Assembly (NCBI GenBank): GCA_965199245.1
Contig: CBDAQP010000001.1
Span: forward strand, 992,001-1,056,000
Reading direction: 5' to 3'
DNA from: Carbonatibacter sp965199245
Lineage (GTDB): Bacteria; Pseudomonadota; Alphaproteobacteria; Kiloniellales; Kiloniellaceae
DNA length: 64,000 nucleotides
In this document: positions 34,847 to 43,310 of the stretch, in pieces
Layout of the letters: every line of letters begins with the position of its first letter
How positions within the stretch are numbered: position 1 is the first letter of the stretch
The notes under the pieces: generated by a model
Databases searched by the model: none
The model's input: the letters and a program-made list of their open reading frames with translations, nothing else
Told to the model about the DNA's origin: nothing
Position numbers and translations under genes: made by a program

Positions 34847-35627
34847 CCTGCGCCATGATCTCTGTGTTGGCGGCAACCTGAAAAGATCCCTTAAAACTTG
34901 TGGGGTGGTAGGGCATCCCGTCGCCGGTGTCGCTGATTCCACCAGCTTCATTGACAAGCATTACCCCTGCAGCATGATCCCACGGCTTACGGCTCCAGTT
35001 CTGCATGAAATCAGCCTGCCCGAAAAGCATTGTGCGATATTCGTGACAACAACAACCCAATGAGCGCAGATGACCAAAGCGGGAAAACGCCCGTTTGTCG
35101 CTGAGACCATTCTTGATCCCGATAAAGGCCTGTGCGTCCTTGAGCGGGCGCGGGGTGCGGGTTCGCAGGCGCACAGACTCCCGACCCTCACGGACATACC
35201 ACGCCCCCTGTCCACGTTCGCCCGCACACCAGTCATCAACAACGGGATCATAGAGCAAACCAAATTGCGTTTCCCCCCGGCAGGTCACAGCAAGGATAAC
35301 GCCAAAGGTCGCCAGACCCGCAACAAAGTTTCCCGTCCCATCAACAGGGTCAATAATGACACAGCTATCTGCCGCCGCCAATTCCCCCAACGCGTCAGGG
35401 CAGGCGGAAATGGCTTCCTCGCCGATGACCAAAGTCCCCGGAAAACGGGCCGTAATCGCGGCGGTCATGTCGCGTTCTGCATTTCTATCGGCCAGGGTGA
35501 CAAGGTCAAAGGCATCTGATTTTGCGCTGACCTCTTCGGGGGCAAGATTGCGAAAACGGGTTAAAATCTGCGCCGCCGAAACCTCGCGCACCAGGTTGAT
35601 GAGAAATTCGGGATCAGGTGTTATCAT
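34833..35627 (-). CDS. Inositol-monophosphatase family protein (SuhB/HisN-like)
   Basis: 264 aa. The motifs VIGEEAIS, DPVDGTGNFVAGLATF and PWDHAAGVMLVNEAGG are all intact, unlike the paralogue at 1.6 kb, where WDxAAG is altered. Substrate could be inositol phosphate, histidinol phosphate or PAP; HisN is possible because neither hisB nor another gene here supplies the phosphatase. Its stop is inside the 3' end of the GH114-like gene (convergent). Confidence 0.88.
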   Translation of the reverse strand: MITPDPEFLINLVREVSAAQILTRFRNLAPEEVSAKSDAFDLVTLADRNAERDMTAAITARFPGTLVIGEEAISACPDALGELAAADSCVIIDPVDGTGNFVAGLATFGVILAVTCRGETQFGLLYDPVVDDWCAGERGQGAWYVREGRESVRLRTRTPRPLKDAQAFIGIKNGLSDKRAFSRFGHLRSLGCCCHEYRTMLFGQADFMQNWSRKPWDHAAGVMLVNEAGGISDTGDGMPYHPTSFKGSFQVAANTEIMAQVTAD

Positions 35628-35669
35628 TTTTTATTACCTTTGGTTTTCGGGATGCCACCCCCAAAACAG

Positions 35670-37016
35670 TTAAAGGATAAACTTTGACAGGTCGGTGTCC
35701 TTTGCCAGGCTGGCGACGCGTTCTGTGACCAGATCGGGGGTGATGGTAACGTTTTCGCCACTGCGGTCGGGTGCGTTGAAGGAAATGTCTTCGAGCAGTT
35801 TTTCAAGCACGGTGTGCAAGCGGCGCGCACCGATGTTTTCAACCGATTGGTTGATGTCAGCAGCGAGGGTGGCGAGACTATCAATAGCGGCATCGGAAAA
35901 ATCGAGCGTCAGGTTTTCGGTGGCCATGAGAGCGGTATATTGGCGGATCAGACTGTTTTCCGGCTCTATCAAAATGCGCTTGAAGTCGTCGCGGTTCAGC
36001 GGGGAAAGTTCGACGCGAATGGGCAGGCGACCCTGAAGTTCGGGGAGCATGTCGGCGGGCTTGGACAGGTGAAAAGCCCCCGAACCGATAAAAAGAATAT
36101 GATCTGTCTTGACTGCACCGTGTTTGGTGTTGACGGTTGTCCCCTCGATGAGGGGCAAGAGGTCACGTTGGACACCCTCACGACTGACATCGCCGCCCCG
36201 GTTGTCTGAACGGGCCGTGATTTTGTCGATTTCATCAATAAAAACAATGCCGTTCTGTTCAACATTGGCAATGGCATCTGTGATCACAGACTCCTCGTCA
36301 AGGAGCTTGTCACTTTCTTCTGCCATGAGAATATCGTGGGACTCCGCGACCAAAAGGCGGCGTTTTTTTGTCCGTCTGCCCCCGAGTCCCTTGCCCAAAA
36401 AATCACCCAGATTCAGCATCCCCATGGCCCCATTGGGCAGGCCGGGAATATCCATCATCGGCATCTGCACGGCACTATTATCCTGAACGTCCAGCTCAAT
36501 TTCGCGCTCATCCAGTTGGCCTTCGCGCAACATTTTGCGGAATTCCTGGCGGGTGTCCTTGCTGGCACTCGCACTGACAAGGGCGTCAAGAACGCGGTTT
36601 TCGGCCTGGATTTCAGCCTGTGCGCGAACAGATTTGCGGTGTTGTTCGCGGGTCTGGTGAATGGCAATGTCAATCAGATCGCGGATAATCTGTTCCACAT
36701 CGCGCCCGACATAGCCGACCTCGGTAAATTTTGTCGCCTCAACCTTAAGAAACGGCGCGTTGGCAAGGCGAGCAAGGCGGCGGGCAATTTCAGTCTTGCC
36801 CACACCTGTGGGGCCAATCATCAAGATATTTTTGGGCAAAACCTCGTCGCGCATTTCGGCACAGAGCTGTTGCCGCCGCCAACGATTGCGGAGCGCGATG
36901 GCAATGGCGCGTTTGGCGTCATCCTGACCGACAATATAGCGATCCAGTTCGGTGACGATTTCGCGCGGGCTAAAGGGGGTGACAGGGGCAAGGGTAGCGG
37001 CGGTGTCGTTTGTCAT
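35670..37016 (-). CDS. hslU: ATP-dependent protease ATPase subunit HslU
   Basis: 448-aa AAA+ unfoldase that feeds substrates to the HslV peptidase. SPREIVTELDRYIVGQDDAK at the start, Walker A GPTGVGKTE, the pore-loop segment TEVGYVGRDVEQ, Walker B GIVFIDEIDKI and sensor-2 region are all present, ending DLSKFIL as usual for HslU. It lies 20 bases downstream of hslV. Intact, although its partner gene is frameshifted. Confidence 0.97.
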   Translation of the reverse strand: MTNDTAATLAPVTPFSPREIVTELDRYIVGQDDAKRAIAIALRNRWRRQQLCAEMRDEVLPKNILMIGPTGVGKTEIARRLARLANAPFLKVEATKFTEVGYVGRDVEQIIRDLIDIAIHQTREQHRKSVRAQAEIQAENRVLDALVSASASKDTRQEFRKMLREGQLDEREIELDVQDNSAVQMPMMDIPGLPNGAMGMLNLGDFLGKGLGGRRTKKRRLLVAESHDILMAEESDKLLDEESVITDAIANVEQNGIVFIDEIDKITARSDNRGGDVSREGVQRDLLPLIEGTTVNTKHGAVKTDHILFIGSGAFHLSKPADMLPELQGRLPIRVELSPLNRDDFKRILIEPENSLIRQYTALMATENLTLDFSDAAIDSLATLAADINQSVENIGARRLHTVLEKLLEDISFNAPDRSGENVTITPDLVTERVASLAKDTDLSKFIL

Positions 37017-37036
37017 GATCTGCGGTGTCTCTAAAG

Positions 37037-37605
37037 TCAGCTGTGTTCTGTGGGAATGTCCAGCGTTTCAAGCACCAGATTTTCATTGGTGTAAACGCAG
37101 AGTCCAGAGGCGATTTTCATGGCTTTACGGGCAATTTTTTCAGGATCAAAACCATCAAGATCATGCAGGGCCCGCGCGGCAGACAGCGCAAAATGCCCCC
37201 CCGACCCGATTCCAGCCAGGCCGTCTTCGGGTTCGAGAACATCGCCGTTTCCGGTCAGAATCAGCGTTGTCCTGGCATCGGCGACGATCATCATGGCTTC
37301 CAGTCGGCGCAGATAGCGATCTGTACGCCAATCCTTGGCCAGTTCGACACAGGCGCGGGTCAGCTGTCCCGGGTGAGTGTCAAGTTTGGCTTCCAAACGT
37401 TCAAAGAGAGTAAAGGCATCAGCCGTGGCCCGGCAAATCCAGCCAGCACATCCCCGCACCCCAGACGACGCACCTTGCGTGCAGAAGTCTTAATCACAGC
37501 GGGGCCAAGACTGACCTGACCATCGCCCGCGATTACAACCCGGGGGCCTTTGCGCACAGAAATAATTGTGGTGCCGTGCCACCGAATAGGATCCTGCTCT
37601 GACAT
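37037..37605 (-). pseudogene. hslV: HslV peptidase, interrupted by a one-base frameshift
   Basis: N-terminal part reads MSEQDPIRWHGTTIISVRKG (catalytic Thr follows the short propeptide), then DGQVSLGPAVIKTSARKVRR and GDVLAGFAG. The next residues continue only in another frame (ATADAFTLFERLEAKLDTHP ... GSGGHFALSAARAL). Adding one G to the GGG at 37429-37431 (reverse strand) restores the family sequence GFAGATADAFTLF. So either a real frameshift or a homopolymer sequencing error. As read, no active HslV subunit longer than about 80 aa is made from the native start. Confidence 0.9.
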
Positions 37606-37814
37606 AGGTGTGACATGGCCTAAAGACGCGCAATCGTCAAGCAGATAGTTCCGCGCCCGGGCACAACTGCAAAACCCTTTTCTACCAACCAGCTCAAGCT
37701 TGAAGTTCGAAAAAGAAAATCACGCTTGCCGCCTGCGGCGAATCGTCATAAGGGGAATGATGGCATTACTTTATAGATGTATGTCGCGTCCGGAGTCATT
37801 TAGAGCGGGATGGC

Positions 37815-39155
37815 ATGGAAAATATACGGACAATCTATGGGCCGCTGAGTGCGATTTTTGTCACCAACTTTCTGGCCTATATTGCCAATTTTGTCCTGCT
37901 GACCACGGTGTCAATCAAGGCAGGGGCAGCAGGTTTTTCGACCTTTGTGATCGGTTTGACAGGAGCTGCCTATTTTGTTGGCTATTGCGTGGGCTGTGTG
38001 CTGTCGCCTGTGTTGATTGCCCGGGTGGGACACACACGTTGCTTTGCCGCGCTGTCGGGGGTTTTGGCCTCCGTCGCGCTGATGATGCCTTTTTTCGTTG
38101 ATCCGCTGATCTGGGGAATTGAACGCTTTGTCCTCGGCCTGTGTACTGTTGGCATGTTAATGGTGGTCGAAAGCTGGCTGGGTGAAAAGGCCCCGGCGCA
38201 AAAGCGCGGACAGGTTTTGTCGATTTACATGATCGTTGCTGTTGTCAGTAACTTGATTAGTCAGGAACTTGTCATTGCGGGGCCGGCCATGCCGGGGGAT
38301 TTGTTGTTTGTTTTGGCGGCTGTGGCGGCCTGTTTGTCCCTCGTGCCCTTGTCACTATCCGTGGCGGTGTCCCCCATGCCCCTGGCACGGTTTAGGTTTC
38401 GGCCCCTTTATCTTTTTGCCTTGTCACCAGCGGCCTCTGCGGCGATTTTTATTCAGGGTATTACCAATGCGGGCTTTTGGTCAATGTCGCCGCGCTTTAT
38501 CGAGTTGAACGGCTTTGGGGTCGATGAAACAGCCCGCTTCATTCAGGCGGCGATTATCGGGCAGGCGGTTTTTCAATTTGTTTTGGGGCGATGGTCTGAC
38601 CGCACGGATCGCCGCAAGGTCATGGCAATGTCCTTTGGCCTGGCGATGGTTGCAGCTGTTTTGCTCGCTTTTTTGAGTGGGGGACACCTTGAACTGACGC
38701 TCCTTGGTGTGTTTATCTATGGCGGTATGGCCTTGCCGCCCTATGCTATTGCCCTGGCCCATATCGGCGATCAAGCCAACCCGGAAGAATTTGTTGAGGT
38801 CAGCAGCGGGGCAGCCTTTCTCTATTCCATTGGGGCCGCCATTGGGCCGATTCCGGGGTCGTGGTTCATGTCCCTCTATGGCCCGGCAGCTCTTTTTATC
38901 TGGCACGCGGTTTTGTTTGCGGGTCTCTTGATTTTTCTGACCTATCGCATGTCAACCCGCGACAGAGTCCCCGCTGCGGAGCGCGGGGATTTTATCCCCA
39001 TTTCTGTTCCAATGGCAACAACACCGGAACTGGCAAACCTCGACCCACGTACCGCCGAGGACTGGTACGAAGACTATGTTGATGATGAAAACTATCTAGG
39101 GGAAATGGTCAATATATGTAGCGATGATGACAGCGCGGATAACGGGGGCGGATAA
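37815..39155 (+). CDS. MFS transporter (YcaD-like)
   Basis: 446 aa with about 12 hydrophobic helices. Major-facilitator signatures include the loop 2-3 region around LSPVLIARVGHTRCFA and the later GRWSDRTDRRKVMAMSFG (G-x-x-x-D-R-x-x-R-R). VVESWLGEKAPAQKRGQVLS is typical of the YcaD/UMF1-type branch. A polar acidic C-terminal tail (DWYEDYVDDENYLGE) of about 50 residues follows. Substrate unknown. Separated by 209 bases from hslV (divergent), where both promoters should lie. Confidence 0.85.
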   Translation: MENIRTIYGPLSAIFVTNFLAYIANFVLLTTVSIKAGAAGFSTFVIGLTGAAYFVGYCVGCVLSPVLIARVGHTRCFAALSGVLASVALMMPFFVDPLIWGIERFVLGLCTVGMLMVVESWLGEKAPAQKRGQVLSIYMIVAVVSNLISQELVIAGPAMPGDLLFVLAAVAACLSLVPLSLSVAVSPMPLARFRFRPLYLFALSPAASAAIFIQGITNAGFWSMSPRFIELNGFGVDETARFIQAAIIGQAVFQFVLGRWSDRTDRRKVMAMSFGLAMVAAVLLAFLSGGHLELTLLGVFIYGGMALPPYAIALAHIGDQANPEEFVEVSSGAAFLYSIGAAIGPIPGSWFMSLYGPAALFIWHAVLFAGLLIFLTYRMSTRDRVPAAERGDFIPISVPMATTPELANLDPRTAEDWYEDYVDDENYLGEMVNICSDDDSADNGGG

Positions 39156-39250
39156 CGGACTGATCTCTTTTTGATCAAAATTTCTCCTTATTATGGAAAT
39201 AGGGTGTTGAGATTGAAATCTGTGTCTGGCGGTGAAAGGGAAAGGCATGA

Positions 39251-39715
39251 ATGAAAAAGGAACCTGTAGACCTCGGGCGGCTCCTGAGCACCTTTGTTGA
39301 CCTATACCAGGTCACAGCAGATCAACGCGGGATTTGCTGCCTGTTGGAGCCCAGGCGGCCTCTTTGGGGGATAGGTATGGACAGTCGCCCTGGGCAATTT
39401 TTGGGAAACCTCTTGAGTAATGCAGAAAGTTTTTCGCCCACCAGGGGGGCAATTCGGCTGACAGCCCGGGACGGGGAGGCCGTTATCATGCTCGAGGACG
39501 AAGGGACGGGGATTCCAGAAAAAAACCTTGTGGATATTTTTCAACGCTTCTACAGCAAACGCCCCGAGTCAGAAAAATTCGGAACCCATTCTGGTTTGGG
39601 CCTGAATATCTCCAAACAGATCATTGAAACCCACGGAGGAACATTCCATGCAGAAAACCAGGCAAGAGAGGCGCGTTTTGTGATGACTTTGCCGCTATGC
39701 CCGGTGTCGTCCTGA
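39251..39715 (+). CDS. ChvG-like histidine-kinase ATPase domain, stand-alone remnant
   Basis: 154 aa containing only the HATPase_c domain: N-box FLGNLLSNAESFSP, G1 EDEGTGIPEKNL, F-box DIFQRFYSKRPESE and G2 THSGLGLNISKQIIETHGG. The pattern is that of ChvG/ExoS, normally followed by hprK as here. The sensor, transmembrane, HAMP and phospho-His domains and the partner regulator chvI are absent; the upstream neighbour is an MFS gene. A GGGAAAGG box 6 bases before the ATG suggests it is still translated. It cannot autophosphorylate on its own. Confidence 0.75.
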   Translation: MKKEPVDLGRLLSTFVDLYQVTADQRGICCLLEPRRPLWGIGMDSRPGQFLGNLLSNAESFSPTRGAIRLTARDGEAVIMLEDEGTGIPEKNLVDIFQRFYSKRPESEKFGTHSGLGLNISKQIIETHGGTFHAENQAREARFVMTLPLCPVSS

Positions 39716-39718
39716 CCC

Positions 39719-40258
39719 ATGCAGACCTTATGTCATGGCTCTGCCGTTGCCTTTCGTGTTGGGGACTCGCCCCCGGAATGGGCCGGGCTTTTGATCAGGG
39801 GGCCATCCGGGGCGGGCAAATCCGATCTGGCCCTGCGCTGTATCAAGCAAGGGGGCTGTCTGGTGGCTGACGATCAAGTGGTGGTTGCGACGACGGGCGC
39901 GGGCCTTTCATGTTCCGCACCCGAAACGATTTCGGGATTGCTGGAAGTCAGGGGATTGGGGATTATCGAACTATCCCGCCCCTGCCCCTCTGCCCCTCTG
40001 GTCGGGGTGGTCGATCTGTGTGAGAAGGCCCCTTCCCCCCGCTTGCCCGATTTCACGCAGGCGGATCAACAATGTGCCCTGATTCAGGTTTGCCTGCCCC
40101 GGCTTGATCTCAATCCCTTTGAGGCCTCCTCCCCACTCAAGCTGGATATTTTTGCGCGGTTGTGTGTTCAGTTTCACAAATCCTCTCACGATGATCAGAA
40201 AAACAGCATTACTCCACTTTTTGTCGGCGACTGGGCAGGTCAAGATCCTGCGTACTGA
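39719..40258 (+). CDS. hprK: HPr kinase/phosphorylase, short alphaproteobacterial form
   Basis: 179 aa, corresponding to the C-terminal catalytic domain only, as is normal in alphaproteobacteria. Walker A GPSGAGKSDLALR, the acidic VADDQVVV and the family signature GLLEVRGLGIIEL are present. It phosphorylates HPr of the nitrogen/carbon phosphotransferase pathway. The usual downstream genes (rapZ, EIIA, HPr) are missing; the 3' end overlaps convergent lolA by 50 bases. Starts 3 bases after the ChvG-like remnant. Confidence 0.9.
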   Translation: MQTLCHGSAVAFRVGDSPPEWAGLLIRGPSGAGKSDLALRCIKQGGCLVADDQVVVATTGAGLSCSAPETISGLLEVRGLGIIELSRPCPSAPLVGVVDLCEKAPSPRLPDFTQADQQCALIQVCLPRLDLNPFEASSPLKLDIFARLCVQFHKSSHDDQKNSITPLFVGDWAGQDPAY

Positions 40259-40859
40259 ACCGGGCAGGGTCAATGGGATGATTGTAGACTGGATTGATCA
40301 GTGCAACCTGTGTTGTCACCCCCTGTGCATCGACAATTTTCCACCTGATGAGCGCAAAAGGAGCCCTGGAAAAGGTCAACGTGATCTGCGCTCCAAGGTC
40401 GCTGTCATCGGCCTGCAGGCTCAGCGTGATGATGCTGTTTGTTTCTCGCACAGAGGTAACAGTCAAGCCATCAAACAAGGTCACCTTCTCGCGCAGAAGA
40501 AACCACAGCGGCGTTTGGGACAGGGGAATATAGGTCGCTTCGCGCAACTGACGATCAAAGTAAAGCAGGCTGAAGCGCGTTGTAACAAGAGTGATGGGAA
40601 CAGGATCACGGTATTCAAAACGGAGCTTCCCGGGCCGCTGGAGGTAAAAAACTCCTTCGGCAGGAGGACCGCCATTTGAAACCTGAACAAAGTCAGCAGA
40701 CAGCGTTCTAATCTGATTGAGGCCATTTTCAACCCTGCGCAGGATAGAGATGTCATGCCTGGACAGTTGGGTTTGTCCGCTGTCTGGCGGGTTGTCTTGC
40801 GCCTGAAGTGGAGAGGTCATGAGGATAAAACCAATGAGCAGGAGAGCAAGTCTTCCCAT
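40209..40859 (-). CDS. lolA: Outer-membrane lipoprotein carrier protein LolA
   Basis: 216 aa periplasmic chaperone that takes lipoproteins from LolCDE to the outer membrane. Signal peptide MGRLALLLIGFILMTSPLQA; then ILRRVENGLNQIRTLSADFV, GVFYLQRPGKLRFEYRDPVP and GLTVTSVRETNSI follow the LolA beta-barrel-like pattern. Located directly after ftsK as in most alphaproteobacteria, sharing one base of stop/start (TGATG). The convergent 3' overlap with hprK is 50 bases. Confidence 0.93.
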   Translation of the reverse strand: MGRLALLLIGFILMTSPLQAQDNPPDSGQTQLSRHDISILRRVENGLNQIRTLSADFVQVSNGGPPAEGVFYLQRPGKLRFEYRDPVPITLVTTRFSLLYFDRQLREATYIPLSQTPLWFLLREKVTLFDGLTVTSVRETNSIITLSLQADDSDLGAQITLTFSRAPFALIRWKIVDAQGVTTQVALINPVYNHPIDPARFSTQDLDLPSRRQKVE

Positions 40860-43288
40860 CAGGCATCTTCTTCATGATTGGGGACGAGGACTTCGCGCTT
40901 GCCGACGTGATTGGCGGCGGAAATCACACCTTCGTCTTCCATTCGGTCAATGAGTGTTGCCGCGCGGTTATAGCCGATGGACAGTTGGCGCTGAACAAAA
41001 CTGGTTGAGGCTTTGCGGCTTTTGATGACAACATCCACCGCCTTGTCATAGAGCTCATCACCCGTTTTACCGCCGCCTTGTCCATCGGCAGGAAAGCCGG
41101 GATCAGCGTCCTTTTCGTCTGTGACTCCCTCGACATAGGACGGACGGCCCTGACGTTTGATCCAGGTCACGGCGGATTCGACCTCTTCGTCAGAGGCAAA
41201 GGGACCGTGAACACGTCGGGTTTTCCCGCCTGAGCCCAAAAACAACATATCCCCCATGCCCAAAAGCTGTTCCGCGCCTTGTTCACCCAGAATCGTGCGG
41301 CTATCGATTTTCGAGGTCACACGAAAGGAAATACGGGTCGGAAAGTTGGCCTTGATCGTGCCAGTGATCACATCAACAGACGGTCGCTGCGTAGACATAA
41401 TCAGATGGATTCCCGCCGCCCGCGCCATTTGGGCCAGACGTTGAATGGCGGCTTCGACGTCTTTGCCTGCAACCAGCATCAGATCAGCCATTTCATCGAC
41501 AATGACCACAATATAGGGCAAGGGGGTCATGTCAAAGGGCTGTTCCTCGTGCACAGGCTCACCTGTTTCGGGATCAAATCCGGTCTGTACAGTGCGAGTC
41601 AAGATTTCGCCGGAATGACGCGCACTGGCGAGACGGCTGTTATAGCCATCGATATTGCGCACACCTAATCGGGACATGGCGCGATAACGATCTTCCATTT
41701 CACGCACCGTCCACTTGAGCGCGACCACAGCCTTTTTGGGGTCAGTCACAACCGGGGCCAGCAAATGCGGGATGCCCTCGTAAACGGACAGTTCCAGCAT
41801 CTTGGGATCAATCATAATGAATTTGCAGTCCTCCGGGCGAAAGCGATAGAGCAGGGAGAGAATCATGGCATTGACCCCAACAGATTTCCCTGAACCCGTT
41901 GTGCCCGCAACCAGGAGGTGCGGCATCCCCGCAAGGTCGGCAATGGTCGGCGCACCACCAATATCCTTGCCAAGAACCAGCGGCAATTTGCCTTTGTTCC
42001 GTTCAAAGGAATCAGAGGCCAGCAATTCGTGAATATAGACCGTTTCCCTACTTTGATTCGGGAGTTCAACGCCAATGACATTGGAACCGGGAACAACCGC
42101 AACACGCACGGAAATTGCAGACATCGACCGGGCAATATCATCAGCCAATCCGACAACACGACTTGTCTTGGTTCCCGGGGCAGGTTCGAGATCATAGCGC
42201 GTGACGACAGGCCCGGGTTTGATCGAAACAATCTGCCCACGCACCCCGAAATCTTCGAGAACCTGTTCCAGCAAATGGGCGTTTTTCTCCAGCGCATCGG
42301 GGGATAGACTGGCGTGCTTTTCACTTTCCGGAGCTTCGTTGAGCAGGTGCAGGGGGGGCAGTTCATAATCGCCTTCGGGGAAATCGAGTCTCCCCTGTTC
42401 TTCGGCTTTGGCCCGCTTGCCCGGTTTGGGGTCATCAATCGGCTCTTCGACCCGGTTGGGGGTGGTCTCGTCCACCGTGTTGTCGTTGTGGTCCTTGAAT
42501 AAAGACTCTTTACGCTTGCGGCGTTCTTCGCGCCGTGCAGTGGCTTTTATATGTGACTCTGTTGGGGGTGCGTCAAAATGGGGCCTTTGCGTCGGGTTGT
42601 CCCCAAGAGGGGTGCGCCGTAAAAGCGGGGCCTCACCGCGCACAAGACGTTGAAACTGCTGTGCCAGCCTGGTGCCAAGACGGGCAAAGATTTGGCCTGA
42701 ACCTTGAAAAAACCTAACCCATTCCGCTGTAGAGACCGCAGAGCTGTAACCAAAAAGCACACAGGTTGGGATCAAACAAAGGAGCGATGTGACCCAGATC
42801 GCTAGACCAAGGCTATGTTCGATGTTTTTGACCACCAACAGGCCAAGCGTTCCCCCAAGATTACCTGTCGTCCCCGGCCCAATCCAGCCCGACCAATCCG
42901 GGAGAGCCGCAAAAGCAGGAGCCGCAAAAGCAAGGCTGAAAGGGGCAGTCAACAGGTAACGCCACCCCCTGCGAAAGCTGTGTTTACGCAAACAGTGCTG
43001 TCCCCAGCACAGAGGGATGACGACGGCAAACAGGCTTCCGAGTCCAAAGGTCTGGAGCATAAAGCTGCTGAACAGGGCACTTTTGAGACCCAATATATTG
43101 GCAACAGGTGTATCAACAGCACGGTTGACTCCCGGATCCTCCACGTTAAAGGACAATAGGCTTGTCGCAATAACCACAGCCAACAAAATAAAAAGCAACC
43201 CCACCAGCTCCATCGCCCGCCTTTTGAGAAACAAACTGACCCCGGGGGGGAGGAGCCTGAGTTTCTCGCTTTTTTGTCCTGTCACCAT
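40859..43288 (-). CDS. ftsK: DNA translocase FtsK
   Basis: 809 aa. N-terminal membrane domain with about four helices (LVGLLFILLAVVIATSLLSF is the first), a charged linker, then the RecA-like motor: SRVVGLADDIARSMSA, Walker A GTTGSGKSVGVNAM, Walker B YIVVIVDEMADLM and FRVTSKIDSRTILGEQGAEQ. The C-terminal gamma domain STSFVQRQLSIGYNRAATLI reads KOPS-type sites. Start at 43288 (MVTGQKSEKLR) has AGGGGA upstream; a 46-residue extension has no homology. It coordinates chromosome segregation and division. Confidence 0.96.
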   Translation of the reverse strand: MVTGQKSEKLRLLPPGVSLFLKRRAMELVGLLFILLAVVIATSLLSFNVEDPGVNRAVDTPVANILGLKSALFSSFMLQTFGLGSLFAVVIPLCWGQHCLRKHSFRRGWRYLLTAPFSLAFAAPAFAALPDWSGWIGPGTTGNLGGTLGLLVVKNIEHSLGLAIWVTSLLCLIPTCVLFGYSSAVSTAEWVRFFQGSGQIFARLGTRLAQQFQRLVRGEAPLLRRTPLGDNPTQRPHFDAPPTESHIKATARREERRKRKESLFKDHNDNTVDETTPNRVEEPIDDPKPGKRAKAEEQGRLDFPEGDYELPPLHLLNEAPESEKHASLSPDALEKNAHLLEQVLEDFGVRGQIVSIKPGPVVTRYDLEPAPGTKTSRVVGLADDIARSMSAISVRVAVVPGSNVIGVELPNQSRETVYIHELLASDSFERNKGKLPLVLGKDIGGAPTIADLAGMPHLLVAGTTGSGKSVGVNAMILSLLYRFRPEDCKFIMIDPKMLELSVYEGIPHLLAPVVTDPKKAVVALKWTVREMEDRYRAMSRLGVRNIDGYNSRLASARHSGEILTRTVQTGFDPETGEPVHEEQPFDMTPLPYIVVIVDEMADLMLVAGKDVEAAIQRLAQMARAAGIHLIMSTQRPSVDVITGTIKANFPTRISFRVTSKIDSRTILGEQGAEQLLGMGDMLFLGSGGKTRRVHGPFASDEEVESAVTWIKRQGRPSYVEGVTDEKDADPGFPADGQGGGKTGDELYDKAVDVVIKSRKASTSFVQRQLSIGYNRAATLIDRMEDEGVISAANHVGKREVLVPNHEEDA

Positions 43289-43310
43289 GGTTGTCCCCTT
43301 GGTCAAAGCA

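Noticed and set aside
37606..37700. Heat-shock (sigma-32-type) promoter before hslV
   Set aside because: A CTTGAC box exists about 30 bases upstream of the start, but the -10 part (GGCCATGT) fits poorly and would give an almost leaderless transcript; not strong enough to list.
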